The notes beneath the pieces are model-generated. The model saw only the letters and a program-made list of their open reading frames with translations. It did no database searches and was not told the origin of the DNA. From positions 1 through 49,557 of the IMG/VR virus record IMGVR_UViG_3300048997_000080: a stretch of DNA of 49,557 nucleotides; one strand, given 5' to 3'. The position numbers and the translations under genes are program-made. Origin of the DNA: a virus. Positions 25,901-34,000 of this stretch are shown here, in pieces. Position 1 is the stretch's first letter. Each line of letters opens with the position of its first letter.

Positions 25901-26282
25901 ACACCGGCGTGCCGTCGCACATCGCGGCCGTGTTACCCGCCAGGAGCCCGGAGACTTCCTGGGCGATCATGACCGCGCCGCCGGTCCCGGACAGTGTCGC
26001 GGTGAGCGCTGGCTTGGTTCCCGCGTCGCCCGCCGGGACGTCCAGCGCCCACAGGGACGTCTCCCCGAACGCGGGCAGGGCCTGCCGTTTGATCAGCGTC
26101 CAGGCGTTGCTGGCGGCGTCCGCGACCCCCGTGCAGGTGATCGCCGGGCTCGACGCGCACGCCACCGCGACGATGATCTTGCTTCCGGCGGTGACATTCG
26201 CCGTGGTGAACGTGACGGTGAGGCTGGACAGGGCGCTGCCGCCGGTGTCCGCTTCCTTCGACTGGAGGACCGACCAGGCCAC
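22974..26282 (-). CDS. Virion-associated glycosidase-like protein with Ala-rich repeats
   Basis: 1102 residues; the GTG has GGAGG 6 nt upstream. Residues 1-220 are a beta domain (a similar one opens the hub protein). Residues about 290-735 match a DUF4038/apiosidase-like TIM barrel: PYLLRWDTAW, QGFNGFLATP, ETWDGVFPF, NLIWEVGDDYNGS and ISVENMSGG. From about 745 to the end are some 17 degenerate 20-residue repeats of the type SGASLAVTASLTAAGTVA. It lies between the capsid and connector genes. A role in host polysaccharide breakdown or particle decoration is inferred; I cannot name the substrate. Confidence 0.65.
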   Translation of the reverse strand: MAWSVLQSKEADTGGSALSSLTVTFTTANVTAGSKIIVAVACASSPAITCTGVADAASNAWTLIKRQALPAFGETSLWALDVPAGDAGTKPALTATLSGTGGAVMIAQEVSGLLAGNTAAMCDGTPVSASGTGGTSTGSPAYSTAAANEYLVSIYGDDGSGATWTVPAGYTGDANGVNASTIDDLQIASKNSTGGSEASSYGITSSGQGWGQIVVAFQLATGGGGASPGATAPRQVFSRNWRHRHRRLQQIAGAPPPAQPSSGASLAVTASARATATPQFLTSTAGSGQALYFADQSGAPYLLRWDTAWAVITNAGQNGGATTFQSDMDAYTATRAAQGFNGFLATPVGTAGSGSPNDSGETWDGVFPFSSPGVLNSTFWARVDYLISSAAANGLTVVLNAMYTYALFNTGGSLHGWTATQCQSYGAAAGARYASTPNLIWEVGDDYNGSWVGGAGAFDAQFSGFLTGLRGASANQLISVENMSGGASRYACRGPSDASYAWGIAHAQFNWIYDYSTTYNAVEDAYTEAAANSVPSLVNVRMDGWYDNEATALTESEELFGRKSYWWALSSGSRGYMYGAQDVWNFAANALTRASSPGAGYMQPSAIKTILDTFAGIPGWHLLVPDTSSALVTAGRGTRSADLFAGVGAPTSGAQYEGGDTYVTASRTPDGGSGSALAVIYIPAHATITIDQTKMAAGYTATWVDPASGATSSATVGSTYNSTAQGSNSAADPDWLLVLQAPPVSAFTGTASLAVTASLTAAGTVAAASGASLTATVTLTATGNVATVSAASFAVTATLAAAGGTAGAAGLPVTVTPAAAGNVATASGASLAATVSLTATPAGGAASAAALAVTAALSATGTATGTAPLAVAAALAAAGSSTLSSGAALVVTAALAATGSVAEASGAPLTITAALSASGGATGSASLAVAAALTAAGSGTLSSGAALAIAVTTAAAGTADDTTSLAVAVALAASGTVATASGAPLAVAVSLTATPAGSIASGAALAVSMTAASAGTDSGTAGLPVTVTLAAAGSVTAGASGGATLAAAVTLAAAGNVATSSGAILSLAITAVATTDATTGTAYGTARAGQMTVPRAVAGQWN
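23060..24050 (-). repeat. About seventeen 60-bp coding repeats
   Basis: Degenerate direct repeats of about 60 bp encode Ala/Thr/Val units such as SGAPLAVAVSLTATPAGSIA and GTASLAVTASLTAAGTVA. DNA identity between neighbours is high enough for recombination. They form the C-terminal third of the glycosidase-like protein. Confidence 0.7.
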
Positions 26283-26325
26283 GGCCTACCTCCGGTCCCG
26301 GGCAGCCTCCCGGCTAGCGGTCACG

Positions 26326-26901
26326 TCAATCTTCCAGGTACAGCTTGAACTGCTGGCAGTTGATCAGGTTCGCCGCGTTCGACGTGCCGCACGCGGCCGA
26401 CAGGAACAGGTAGTACTGCACCGAGGCGTCGATCGTGGCCAGCGAGTAGGTGCCGTTCGCGGCCGGGATACAGCCCATCGTGGGGAACCCCAGGCCGCTG
26501 ACCGTGCCGGTGGCGACAACCGCCGTGGTCGCCGACCCGGCCGCGGCCAGGGTCCGCAGCGTCACGTCAACATCCAGCTGCCACGGCGCCAGCGTCACCG
26601 TGCTGCCCGCGGTGATCGCGTTGGACGTGCCCAGCACCAGGCCGCCCGCCGACCAGGACGTGGCGGTCAGCAGCCGCAGCGTGAACGTGAACGTCGGCGT
26701 GGCCGTCGACCCGACCTGGCCCGTCGCCCGGATCTTCATCGACGAAGAGCGCTTGCCGACGCTGGCCAGGTACCCGATGGGGATGTCGCACAGCGGGTAG
26801 GTCTTCATCAGGTTGTCTTCGGTAGTGAACGTGGCCAGGTTCGTGCTGGCCCCGCCGTACGCGTAATAGAGCTCCGGCTGCGTCCCGCTGTAACCCGAAA
26901 T
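26326..26901 (-). CDS. Structural/decoration-type protein with non-canonical start
   Basis: The coding frame extends above the first ATG (26808): 31 codons reading SGYSGTQPELYYAYGGAS and LATFTTEDNL look genuine and match what I recall of this actinophage family. GGGAGG at 26915-26910 lies 8 nt before an ATT codon at 26901, with no ATG, GTG or TTG between. I therefore place the start at ATT, giving 191 residues. The rest is beta-rich (TPTFTFTLRLLTATSW) with a C-terminal AACGTSNAANLI segment. Probably a capsid- or tail-surface protein. Confidence 0.6.
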   Translation of the reverse strand: MSGYSGTQPELYYAYGGASTNLATFTTEDNLMKTYPLCDIPIGYLASVGKRSSSMKIRATGQVGSTATPTFTFTLRLLTATSWSAGGLVLGTSNAITAGSTVTLAPWQLDVDVTLRTLAAAGSATTAVVATGTVSGLGFPTMGCIPAANGTYSLATIDASVQYYLFLSAACGTSNAANLINCQQFKLYLED

Positions 26902-26914
26902 TTTAACCGCCTCC

Positions 26915-27319
26915 CTATGCCGCGATCGGCGACAGGGAGACGCCCAGCGAGGTGAGCGTGAACGTGTTCGCCGCCGCCCACGCCTGCGAGGCGGTCAGCG
27001 CGACCGAGTAGAAGAACGTGCCAGCCGACGCGGCCGACCACACCGAGATGTGGGTCAGCGTCTCCGACGTGCCGCCGTTCGTCCACGCCCCCGGCAGCGT
27101 GCCCGCCGCCTGCGACCCCGCCGAGGCGGCCGCCTGGGCGACCGCGTTCCGCGTCGTTGAGCCCACCGACACGTTCGCCGTCCCGGACGCGCCCGGGTCG
27201 CCCGTGTGCAGCTGCGCGAACAGCGTCGCCGGGGCGGTGAACGTGACACCCGCGCCGCTGCCGCGGAGCACGTTCAGCCACGCGTTGGCCGTGTTGACAG
27301 CCGAGATCCCGACAGTCAT
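26915..27319 (-). CDS. Phage structural protein, HTGDPG family (134 aa)
   Basis: AGGTGA lies 6 nt before the ATG, which overlaps the stop of the small upstream gene (ATGA). The LHTGDPGASGTAN motif and later WTNGGTSETLTHISVWSA pattern belong to a widespread actinophage virion family that I recall being described as tail-fibre-like (gp80-like). Position between capsid and connector suggests a surface or decoration part. Confidence 0.6.
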   Translation of the reverse strand: MTVGISAVNTANAWLNVLRGSGAGVTFTAPATLFAQLHTGDPGASGTANVSVGSTTRNAVAQAAASAGSQAAGTLPGAWTNGGTSETLTHISVWSAASAGTFFYSVALTASQAWAAANTFTLTSLGVSLSPIAA

Positions 27320-27444
27320 TCCTGCTCACCTTTGCTTTCCGCTGTGCCCTCGCCGACGACGCCGGACGCCTCGAACACGATCTCGTACCGGTTCTCCGCA
27401 GTCGGCGGCTGGCCTTCCGGCTGGCCATCTGGTGTCTCGCTCAC
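27316..27444 (-). CDS. Small acidic protein (42 aa)
   Basis: The GTG at 27444 has AGGGG 6 nt upstream. The product is Glu/Gln/Pro-rich with one strand (RYEIVFEASGVVGEG). Its TGA overlaps the ATG of the next gene, so coupling is likely. Function unknown. The 97 bases upstream, to the GT2 stop at 27542, hold no frame I can support. Confidence 0.5.
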   Translation of the reverse strand: MSETPDGQPEGQPPTAENRYEIVFEASGVVGEGTAESKGEQE

Positions 27445-27541
27445 CGGTCACCCCTAGATCAGCATCGTTGTTTTCATGTGCCCCGCCTGCGGACGTGCAC
27501 CGGGATTCCCGCCTTCATGCAGCGCGGGCAGGACGGTCAGG

Positions 27542-28219
27542 TCAGGCGGTGCTGGCCCGCAGCGCCGCGATGGTGGCTATGTCCGCCGCCATCCGGCTGG
27601 CCCGCCACTGCTGGTATGCCTGCCGGTCACGGAAACCCTCTGCTTCCGCTTCGGTATAGGTGGCGTCCCGGGCGACCCCGGGGCGGGTCTGGTAGTGCAG
27701 GTGGTCCACGACGGCCTCCGGCACGTAGGCCAGGCATCCCGCGCCACGGCCGAGATCGGCCAGCAGGTCATCCGCGTAGTAATGCTGCAGTGACGGCTCG
27801 AAGAACCAGCCGAGCGCCGCGATGATCGCCGAGGAGATGAACGGGTGCTCGGGAACGTCGTCCCTGCGGCGGTCGTCCGGGTAGGCGATCGAGGGTGTTT
27901 CCAGCGCGCCGAGCAGCAGCCGGTCCCAGCCGGGCGTCACGGGCACCGTGTCATCGGCGAGGAAGCCGATTGCGGGGTACTCGCGGGCCGCCGGGACGGC
28001 GTGCCGGTTGAGTTTCGGCGCCAGCCGCGCCCTCGGGCCCGTGACTACCCGCGCCCGCGGCGGGAGGGCAAGGCCCTCGTAGGTGGCCGCGTCGTCGTCG
28101 TCGATGACCACCAGCAGGTCCGTCGCGGCCTGCCGGGTCGTCCCCGCGGCGGCCAGGAACCGGTCAAGCTGCGCTCGGCGCCCCCGGGTGGGGACGATGA
28201 CCAGCAGGTCCGCGCTCAC
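27542..28219 (-). CDS. Family 2-type glycosyltransferase
   Basis: The 225-residue product starts ADLLVIVPTRGRRAQLDRFL, the typical GT-A entry, with VVIDDDDAATY about 30 residues later and FLADDTVPVTPGWD as the DxD-like site. HPFISSAIIAALGWFFEPSLQHYYADDLLADL matches the acceptor side. It is short, with no membrane segment. GTGA overlap with the upstream nucleotidyltransferase marks one translational unit. Donor and acceptor sugars unknown. Confidence 0.75.
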   Translation of the reverse strand: MSADLLVIVPTRGRRAQLDRFLAAAGTTRQAATDLLVVIDDDDAATYEGLALPPRARVVTGPRARLAPKLNRHAVPAAREYPAIGFLADDTVPVTPGWDRLLLGALETPSIAYPDDRRRDDVPEHPFISSAIIAALGWFFEPSLQHYYADDLLADLGRGAGCLAYVPEAVVDHLHYQTRPGVARDATYTEAEAEGFRDRQAYQQWRASRMAADIATIAALRASTA

Positions 28220-28632
28220 CCTCGCTCCGCGATCCGCCGCAGGATCTCACTGGTGCTGACCGGCGCATGCTGCACGTACGGGACGTAGGCGAGGGTGATC
28301 TGATGCTCATCCAGCCACTCATGCGTGCAGTCAATCTGCGCGCAGTAGTCCTTGCGTGCCCAGTCCGACCCGACGGCCAGAACGTCCGGGGCGCGGGACT
28401 CGATCAGTTCCCGCCCGGCCGAGTCGTTCAGCACAGCCGCATAGCCGAGCTGCCCCACCGCGTACAGGCGCTCGTCCTGCGACATGACAGGGCGCCGCTT
28501 GAACCGCTCGGTGAAGTCGTCGCTGTTCACGCCGACCGTCAGTTCCGTGCCGAGCCGTACGGCTGCGCGGAGGAAATCAACCTGGCCAAAGTGCAGCAGG
28601 TCGAACGTGCCGATGGTCAGCACGCGGGTCAC
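28216..28632 (-). CDS. Cytidylyltransferase-like enzyme (TagD/GCT type)
   Basis: The 138-residue product fits the full length of glycerol-3-phosphate cytidylyltransferases. GTFDLLHFGQVDFLRAA stands in place of the usual GTFDLLHxGH, RPVMSQDERL is the helix after the loop, and VSTSEILRRI is the conserved C-terminal (R/S)TS motif. The second His of HxGH is Gln here, which may reduce or alter activity. It overlaps both glycosyltransferase genes by GTGA. In bacteria this family makes activated polyols for wall polymers. Confidence 0.75.
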   Translation of the reverse strand: MTRVLTIGTFDLLHFGQVDFLRAAVRLGTELTVGVNSDDFTERFKRRPVMSQDERLYAVGQLGYAAVLNDSAGRELIESRAPDVLAVGSDWARKDYCAQIDCTHEWLDEHQITLAYVPYVQHAPVSTSEILRRIAERG

Positions 28633-29763
28633 AGCATCGCCTCGAGGCGCTCAAGCGCGGGCACCCAGTGCTCTTTCAGCACCCGGTCCGCGTCGTACTG
28701 GAGCACGTGCTCGCGGGCGGCCGCGGCCTTGGCGTTGTACGGGGCGCCGCGCTGGTACGCCTTCTCGTACACCCGGTCGATCACGGCGATGGACGGGACC
28801 ACCCACTTCGCCTTGTGGCCGGGATGCCACGCAGGCTGCCCGTCCACCAGCCACCCGCCGCACACCTCGGCCATCGCGGAGGCGTTCGTCGCCACCGCGG
28901 GTGTCCCGCTGGCCTGCGCCTCGGCCAGCGGCAGCCCGAACCCCTCACCGAGCGAGCAGGAGGAGAACAGGTGCATCGCGGCGAACGTGCGGGCCATCTG
29001 CTGCGGAGTGACCTTCCCGTTCCCGGCGGCGTAGTCGTCGGTCCACAGCACCGCCTCCGCGATGCCCAGGTCGCCCGCGAGGCCCCGCAGGTCCAGGCCG
29101 CCTTTCTGGCCGGGGCTCGTGTGGGCGATCAGCACCGCGTCGTCGTGGCGGGAATGCAGCCGGGCGAACGCCGACAGCTGCTCGAACCAGCCCTTGCGCC
29201 GCTCGTCGCTGTTCGCCGCCACCATCCCGACCACGAACCGGCCGGCCAGGCCCAGTTCCTCCCGCAGCGCCTCCGCTAGCTCCGGCTGCGGCGCGAACAC
29301 GGACGTATCAATACCGTGCGGGACAAGCAACGGCGAATGCCCGGCCCCGGTGAGCATCTTCTGGCCATGACGGGTCATGGCGATCGTCTTCGCGCCGCCC
29401 CGGGTGATAGCGAGATGGTCGGCGCGGCCGAGCGGGGCGCAGTCCACCGGCAGCCAGCACGCCACCGGCAGCCCGCGCATTGCCACGGGCCCGAGCGCCC
29501 AGGCGTCGCACAGGGCGATGATCAGGTCTGGCCGGAAGTGGCGGGCGTGGCGGGGCAGCGAGTCCGCGCCGTACACGTGGCTCCCGCCGGGGTAGACGGT
29601 GTGCCCGTTCCAGTCCATCGACGCGCCGTGCAGCCCGGAGAACGCGCTGATGGCCACCTCGTGGCCGAGGGAGGCGAGCCTGGGCACCCAGAGGGCGGTT
29701 TGCTGCCCGTAGCCGGCACTAAGTGGGGGCCCACGGTGCCACGCTGTGCCACAGGACCCTCAC
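28629..29763 (-). CDS. Family 4-type glycosyltransferase, frame broken near the start
   Basis: The main frame (28629-29718) shows a GT4 fold: GHEVAISAF, GHSPLLVPHGIDTSVF, FVVGMVAANSDERRKGW and the SLGEGFGLPLAEAQASGTP donor motif. The true start is GTG 29763, with GGAGGTGG 6 nt upstream. It encodes RVLWHSVAPWAPT and then meets TAG at 29719. The other frame supplies AGYGQQTALWVPRLASL, so the protein continues after a +1 shift in or just after the run of five C (29725-29729 on the plus strand). Full product about 377 residues. Programmed shift, decay or a base-calling error are all possible. Confidence 0.7.
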
Positions 29764-29782
29764 TAAAAACCACCTCCCCCTC

Positions 29783-29800
29783 TCTGGATCACGATCCAGA
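29783..29800. promoter_or_regulatory. 18-bp palindrome before the sugar cassette
   Basis: TCTGGATC and GATCCAGA flank AC. It lies in the 46-base gap between the 79-aa gene and the GT4 gene, directly upstream of the GT4 ribosome binding site. It could be an operator or an RNA hairpin affecting GT4 translation. Confidence 0.4.
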
Positions 29801-29809
29801 TGCCCTAGG

Positions 29810-30049
29810 TCAGTCCTGCTTGGCCTGCGCGCGGCCACCGGCCGCGGGCTTGGCCTGATGCTTGCCCTCGGCCTTGCCGGGCTCCGGCAGTGCGTAGGTG
29901 ACCGTGAACGGCTCGAACAGGTGCTCGTTGCCCTTGAGGATCGGGTGACCCTCCTGGATGGTGGTCTGGCCAGCCGAGAAGATGCGCCGCTGGCCCTCCC
30001 AGTCCGTGAGGAAGCTCTCGCGGCAGACCAGGATGCCCGTTTCAGCCAT
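29810..30049 (-). CDS. Conserved phage protein, capsid-proximal (79 aa)
   Basis: GAAGGAG precedes the ATG by 7 nt. Residues 1-45 (ILVCRESFLTDWEGQRRIFSAGQ, then HLFEPFTVTY) match a short family found after actinophage capsid genes; the end is a Lys/Ala/Gln-rich tail. Probably minor structural; not proven. Confidence 0.55.
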   Translation of the reverse strand: MAETGILVCRESFLTDWEGQRRIFSAGQTTIQEGHPILKGNEHLFEPFTVTYALPEPGKAEGKHQAKPAAGGRAQAKQD

Positions 30050-30052
30050 GAT

Positions 30053-30256
30053 CTATCTCCTTCTGCCGGATCGATGGCCGGCGAGTTGGCGGGGTACCGC
30101 GAAGCCCCCGCGTTCATCCACGGACACCAGCAGGCCCGGCGGGGTCTGCTGGTCATCGGCAGCGAGAGGGGACGCCGCGGCGTGCTGGCAGTTCTCACAC
30201 GTGCCGCAGCGGCCCTCTGCGCGCTCCCGGGTGCAGGGCCAGAGGTCGTCAGGCAT
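30053..30256 (-). CDS. Cys-containing small protein (67 aa)
   Basis: The ATG at 30256 has AGGGGA 6 nt upstream. A CTRERAEGRCGTCENCQHA segment has four Cys with spacing 8-2-2 plus a His, suitable for one metal. The rest (GLLVSVDERGGFAVPRQL) is ordinary. It overlaps nothing and sits between an HNH gene and the 79-aa gene. Function unknown. Confidence 0.5.
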   Translation of the reverse strand: MPDDLWPCTRERAEGRCGTCENCQHAAASPLAADDQQTPPGLLVSVDERGGFAVPRQLAGHRSGRRR

Positions 30257-30272
30257 GCGGTCCCCTGCTCGG

Positions 30273-30887
30273 TCAGCTAGCGAGACGGCCTGCGTCCAGG
30301 TCGGCAAGCAGGTCCGGCGCGTACTCACGGAGCAGTTCCACCGCGAACTCGATCTTGTCCGCGACACGCTGGCCGGATGGCTGCCAGGAACTCCACAGTT
30401 CCAGGTTGCCGGAACGGAAATTTACCAGCGGCCCATCGGTGCGGTTGTCGGCTCGCTGCCCGTTGACGTGATGCACGGTCTCGTTCCGCTTCAGTTTCCG
30501 GCCGAGGAGTTGCTCCATGATGACCCGGTGCTCGTAGATGTATCGGCCTGCTGTTTTTCGGCACATATAACCGTTCTTATCCCGGTGCCATTCAGCTGGC
30601 AGATCGGGGGAACGGTATGGCCGTCCAGTCGGGCCTGATGGACCGAGGTGTCCGTGAACTCGCATGCGTTTCTCATGCATTGAACACCAACCGGTGGCTG
30701 TGCGGAAGCTCATTCGGTCGCATCCATCGACAGAGCACGGTGTGATTCCACGACGGTACGGCGTTTCGCCCTTGACCGGGGCCTCAGACGGGATTCCCCG
30801 AGCCTTCCGGTATCGGTGCATGTCGCAAAGCCCTTTGGCAACGTGCGGGCGTCCGCAGCCCTCCACGTCGCATGTACGATTACTCAC
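30273..30887 (-). CDS. HNH homing-type endonuclease with zinc fingers
   Basis: The start is GTG 30887 (AGAGGG upstream); 204 residues. Two CxxxxC...CxxH fingers (CDVEGCGRP...CDMH and CSVDGCDRM...CSMH) precede an HNH_3-type core: YEHRVIMEQLLGR, ETVHHVNGQRADNR and NLELW. Base composition is clearly lower in GC than neighbours, so it is a recent arrival. It sits directly downstream of the capsid gene, whose last 25 or so codons share its AT-rich usage. Likely a free-standing homing endonuclease that targets the capsid region; cleavage is not shown. Confidence 0.8.
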   Translation of the reverse strand: MSNRTCDVEGCGRPHVAKGLCDMHRYRKARGIPSEAPVKGETPYRRGITPCSVDGCDRMSFRTATGWCSMHEKRMRVHGHLGPSGPTGRPYRSPDLPAEWHRDKNGYMCRKTAGRYIYEHRVIMEQLLGRKLKRNETVHHVNGQRADNRTDGPLVNFRSGNLELWSSWQPSGQRVADKIEFAVELLREYAPDLLADLDAGRLAS

Positions 30888-30917
30888 GCTGGTGCCCTCT
30901 AACGCAGGGTGCTGGCA

Positions 30918-30949
30918 GAGGCCGGGCGGGCTGACTCCCACCCGGCCTC
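30918..30949 (-). terminator. Hairpin after the capsid gene
   Basis: GAGGCCGGG at 30918-30926 and CCCGGCCTC at 30941-30949 pair over 9 bp, with a further GGG/CCC pair inside. It lies in the gap between the capsid stop and the HNH gene. No T run follows, so termination may be incomplete or the hairpin may protect the capsid mRNA. Confidence 0.5.
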
Positions 30950-31004
30950 ACCAGTTTAACGGACCCCTCCGACAAAACCCCTCTAATCGGAGAAGTGAAT
31001 CGGC

Positions 31005-34000
31005 CTACAAGACCTTAATTGCACGAAAAGCATTTGGAATGAGAATTACCGAGTTGTTTCGCCAGAAACAAATTAGGCCACGCTGGCCACTCGGGCGCCC
31101 CGTTGATTGGTCGAAAAGCACCGGCGCGACTTCGCTGCTCATCCCGACACGGTCGACTATCAAAAACCCGCGTCCGAAGTCCCCGAGGATAATCGGCCGG
31201 TCACCGCTCGCGTGCGTGGTGACCATGTCGGAGTCCTCGTACGCCGGGTAGCCGAGCAGTTCCGCCGGCTGGCCCTGGCTCGGCCGCGCCCACGGGTCGC
31301 CAGCCGAGGACGCGACAGCGGTGAACAGCTGCCGGTAGGCGTTGTACGTGGTCTTGCTGGCCATCCAGTTGGCCCGCGGCCGGAACCGCGGGGGCATGAC
31401 GTCTTCCAGCGCGTACAGGTCGGCCGCCGTCAGGTTGGCCGTGCTGCCACCGGAGACGTTGCTGGCGGTTCCCAGGGTGCCGAGGATGCCGCCGGCGTTG
31501 GTGCCGGTGCCGTCGCCGTTGGTGAACGAGGACGACTCCTCCACGTCCTTGGCGTCCGCGATCAGCATCATCATCTCGCTCTGGAGAGCGGCCCAGTCCT
31601 GCTCGACTTCCATCGAGAAGGGCACGAAGGCGGTGACGCGCTCCGCCTTGACGGTGGGCTGCGCGAGGGTTGGCGTGTTGTCGGCCATCGCCGCGTTTTC
31701 CGCCGACCGCGAGACGCTCACCCCGGCGCTGGTCACCAGGTCGTATTCCTTGCCGGTGATCGTCGCGGTCCGGCTGATCTGCCGCAGCGGGTTGATGGCA
31801 CCGTTCGAGGTGAGGATCACGGTCGGGTCGAGCTGGAAGGGCACCGCGAAGCCGCCGGCCGAGCCGGTGCCGACCGCCAGGGCCCGCCCGCGCTCCAGTG
31901 CCGCCTGCTCCTCCTGGGTCATGGCCAGCGGCGACTGCCGGGCCATCGCCTTGCCCCATGCCCGCATGTACAGCGGCGAGCCGGTGACCATGACGCGCCT
32001 GGCGAGGGTGGCCTCCTCGTCGTCGATCGAGTTCAGGAGCCGTTCCACCACGGACTGGGACCGCTCGCGGGATTCCGAGCCGGGGAAGGTGCCCCGTTCC
32101 ACCACCCGCAGTGCGTTCTCCCGGTAGGCGGTGGCGGACTCGTCCAGGGACAGCCCGCGCTGCCGGACAGCTGCCACGTCGTAGATGCCGTCGTCGCGGG
32201 ACGGGATGAACGCGGGCGCGCTGCGGCCCTGCCCGTTTCCCGCAGGCGCGGTGTACCCGGACGCGGTGCCGTCCACCCGCTCGCCGGAAGCCTGGCCGGC
32301 GGCCAGGCGCTGCCGGGCGTGGATCGCCGCGACCCGCTCCCGCCGGGCCGTCAGGGCCCGCTCGTGCTCGTCCAGGGCGCGGGTGTGCTCGTCCAGTTCG
32401 GAGCCGAGCGCGTCCCATTCGGCCTGGATCTCCGGGGTGTAGGCCCGGTCCGCGTACTCGTCGCTGATGGCGAGGATCCGCGAGTCGATCTCGTCCCTGC
32501 GAGCCGCCCGCTCCTCAATGGTCGGTGTGCCGTCCACGTCGTTCTTCCCTTCATCGGTGCTGCTGGTGGATGCGGCCGTTGAGTGCTGGTGCGGCTCGAC
32601 GGTTCCCTGCGCGGCGGCTCCCTCGGGAGTGCCGTCCCCGGTGCCATCGCTGGCGGCCGGTACGGTCTCGCTCCTGCCGGAAGTGCCTGAATCCCCGGAA
32701 TCCCCTGACCCGCCGGATGCGGACGGGGTGTAGCCCGGGTCGATCTGCTTCATGGCCCGCTCCAGGGCCGCCTTCGCCTGCGCGGCGTCGGTCAGGCCCT
32801 GCGTCTGCGGGAGCCGGGACAGCGCGTCCCGGACGCCTGCGGCGTTCGGTGCGTCGCCCGGGTGGTACTTGTACGGCAGCGCCCACGCGGCCTGCGTGGA
32901 CTTGTCGCCTGCCTTGCGCCCGGCGCAGATCCCGGCGTAGAACACGGCCGGGTTGGGCGAGTTCGCCCCGTTGGACCACGCCTTGGAGGCGTCCCAGTCC
33001 GAGTTGTCCACGGCCGCGGCCCGCTCAGCGGCCTCGTCCGGCACGTCAGCGCGGCCGGCGCTGTCGCCCTCGGCGGGAGCATCAGCGGGGGCGTCCTGCG
33101 CGTGGCTGTGGCTGTGGCTCGCGTCCCCGTCGTGGGTGTGCTCGTGGCTGTGGTTCGCGTCGCTGCCCTGCGACCCGTAGGCGGGGTGCGGGTGGCTGTG
33201 GCTGCCCTTGATGGGCTCGTGCCGGGCCATCGCCGACGCCCGCTCCGCCTCCGTGCCGGCCTCGCCCGCATCCCGGCCGCTGGTGGCCGCGCCCGCGACG
33301 TCCCCGGTGGCGTCCATCGCGTCCGTGCCGCCCGGGGCCGCCGGGGTGCCCTCATAGGCGGTCTCCGGGAGCTTCGCCCCGCACTGGTCGCAGAAGATGG
33401 CGTCCGGCTCGTTCCACCGGGAGCACGCCGGGCACTGCACCGTCTCGCCCGCGGCCTGCTGGTACGACTGCCGGGCACCAGTGGCTCCGCCGCCGCCCGG
33501 GAACGCCGAGTCCGGGAGTTCAGCACCGCACTGGTCGCAGTAATTCGCGTCGGCCTGGTTGTACTTGCCGCAGGACGGGCACTGCACGTCCTCGCCAGGG
33601 CGGCGCTGGTACGGCTGCGCGGCGTCCGGCCGGGTCGCGTCCGGCTCGTTCCCGGCGGCGCGGTCCGCCTCGCGGGCCTGCGCGGCCCGCACGCCCAGGA
33701 TCTCCGCGTCGGCGAACGCCGGCATGGGCGTCGGCCCGTACTCGATCAGCGCGATCTCCTTGCGGACCACGTGCTGCAGCGAGCCGTCACTGCGGGAGTA
33801 GTACGGGCCTTTCGGGTCGGACTGCAGGTAAGCCCCGGTGTAGGACATGCCCATCGGGTCGCCGTTGCGGATCGACTCCAGCACGTCATCGGCGAGCTGG
33901 GTCCGGTTGTAGGCGGTGTGGGTCAACAGCCCCCTGCCGTCCGGCTTGACCAGCACCGGGCGGCCGATCGGCACCGAGCCGCGCTCCGACGGCGTGCCGT

